Shown here one piece after another: positions 63,218 through 64,000 of a DNA stretch of 64,000 nucleotides. The position numbers and the translations under genes are program-made. Under the pieces are notes generated by a model that was not told the DNA's origin, made no database searches, and saw only the letters and a list, made by a program, of their open reading frames with translations. The DNA is taken from positions 611,501 through 675,500 of the forward strand of contig JAVGVS010000235.1 of assembly GCA_032718565.1 (NCBI GenBank), given 5' to 3'. The stretch's first letter is position 1, and every line of letters starts with the position of its first letter. This DNA comes from Distichodus sexfasciatus. Taxonomy: Eukaryota > Chordata > Actinopteri > Characiformes > Distichodontidae.

Positions 63218-64000
63218 AAATATATCTGTGGTAATGATCCATTTATTTGACTTTGTCGCCTTTTAGTAAGACTTTCTATATAATCAAAAACGTAAATGTG
63301 TCGCAATTCTGCTGTTTTAAACGAAAGTTTTGGTAAACCAAATTGTTTGACTAGTATAAAAAAATAATACGTCAATAACTCAGTATCTTCAGGTTGTCTA
63401 CCCAGAATGTCTTCTTAGAGTTAAACTAAATTATGAAGAAAAAAACTTCTCTCCTTGTCAGTAAGTTATTTCCAGACCTTTTTCAGATCAGCTTTATTGT
63501 GTATTTAATTTAACCTTAAACTCGATTAATTTTATAATAAATCCAATAAATTCTCACCGGTCAAGCGACAATAATCGAAAAGCTAGTTCAAATACCAGAC
63601 TAAATGATGACAAGCCTTTTTGTATTATATTTCCATTTTTACACGAATCTGAAGTAGTAAGAGCTTAATCAAAACGAAATGCTCGAAATGCTAACAAATG
63701 AAAGAATCGGAAAATAAATAAATTAAAAAATATAATTAAATTAAAAAGTGAGAATAATAAATAGCATTAATATTACTTTTTGAAAGCGCCAACAGGTGAT
63801 TGACAAGATACCAGAATACACTCAAAAAGACTTCTAATATTCTTAAAGCACTAAGAACTTTTAAGCTTCTGCATTTTATCTTTCCGCCTCAAACTTTCAA
63901 AAGTGTTCAACTCATGCTTCAGGTAAAAAATGTTCCCAAAGGAATAAAAGCTTCAGCCAGCCATGAGTAATGGCATACATCTGATTGGTTTGACACTGAA
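63218..64000. other. AT-rich single-copy DNA at the window end
   Basis: No coding, RNA or repeat feature could be supported. Confidence 0.5.

Overview
This window looks like non-coding nuclear DNA from a teleost fish. I find no intact protein-coding gene, rRNA, tRNA gene or CRISPR array. The fish assignment rests on recognisable repeats: tRNA-headed SINEs with two different bodies, hAT-type miniature elements, two internally deleted Tc1/mariner-type elements, retroposon 3' tails ending in (A)ATAAA plus short (TTTGAC)-like repeats, a solo LTR, and very many dinucleotide and tri/tetranucleotide microsatellites. I cannot name the species or the flanking gene. Every longer open reading frame falls in a low-complexity tract, in a transposon relic, or is too short and featureless to support.

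Layout. 1-9.4 kb: AT-rich single-copy DNA, a (TA)n tract, two hAT-type MITEs with target-site duplications (3508-3690, 4496-4639), a CpG-rich block (4.86-5.42 kb), a SINE at 5.77 kb and SINE debris at 7.2 kb. 9.4-10.24 kb: long pyrimidine tract. 10.2-26 kb: mostly single-copy DNA with homeobox/forkhead/POU/TCF-type words that read like developmental enhancer sequence (notably 11.0-11.8, 17.1-18.0, 18.8-19.5 and 24.7-25.1 kb). CTCF-like motifs occur at 12.1, 13.0, 13.8, 22.4 and 24.8 kb, and a LINE open-reading-frame relic lies at 16.3 kb. 26-36 kb: retroposon tails, a hAT fragment, a Tc1/mariner-type relic (28.05-28.5 kb), a decayed tandem array (32.5-33.44 kb) and a Tc1 relic with a broken transposase end (35.41-35.95 kb). 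36-46.5 kb: more enhancer-like blocks, several SINEs (one pair head-to-head at 40.3 kb) and two inverted copies of one retroposon 3' end.

46.67-54.83 kb is the most unusual part: a series of polypyrimidine (C+T on the + strand) arrays built on TTCTC and on longer, higher-order units. It is interrupted by single-copy islands, by a 1,058-bp solo LTR with a CTTTC target duplication, and by two related 120-bp segments that bracket one array. 54.8-64 kb returns to single-copy, enhancer-like DNA with palindromic motif pairs (forkhead pair at 55.64 kb, CTGCCGA/TCGGCAG cluster at 57.8 kb), a duplicated MITE-like complex (59.4-60.2 kb) and long (TA)n tracts.

Taken together, the window fits a gene desert or a very large intron in the regulatory landscape of a developmental gene. 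That is inference. The decisive test is alignment to other vertebrate genomes, which I could not run. Calls of candidate regulatory DNA are therefore given low confidence.
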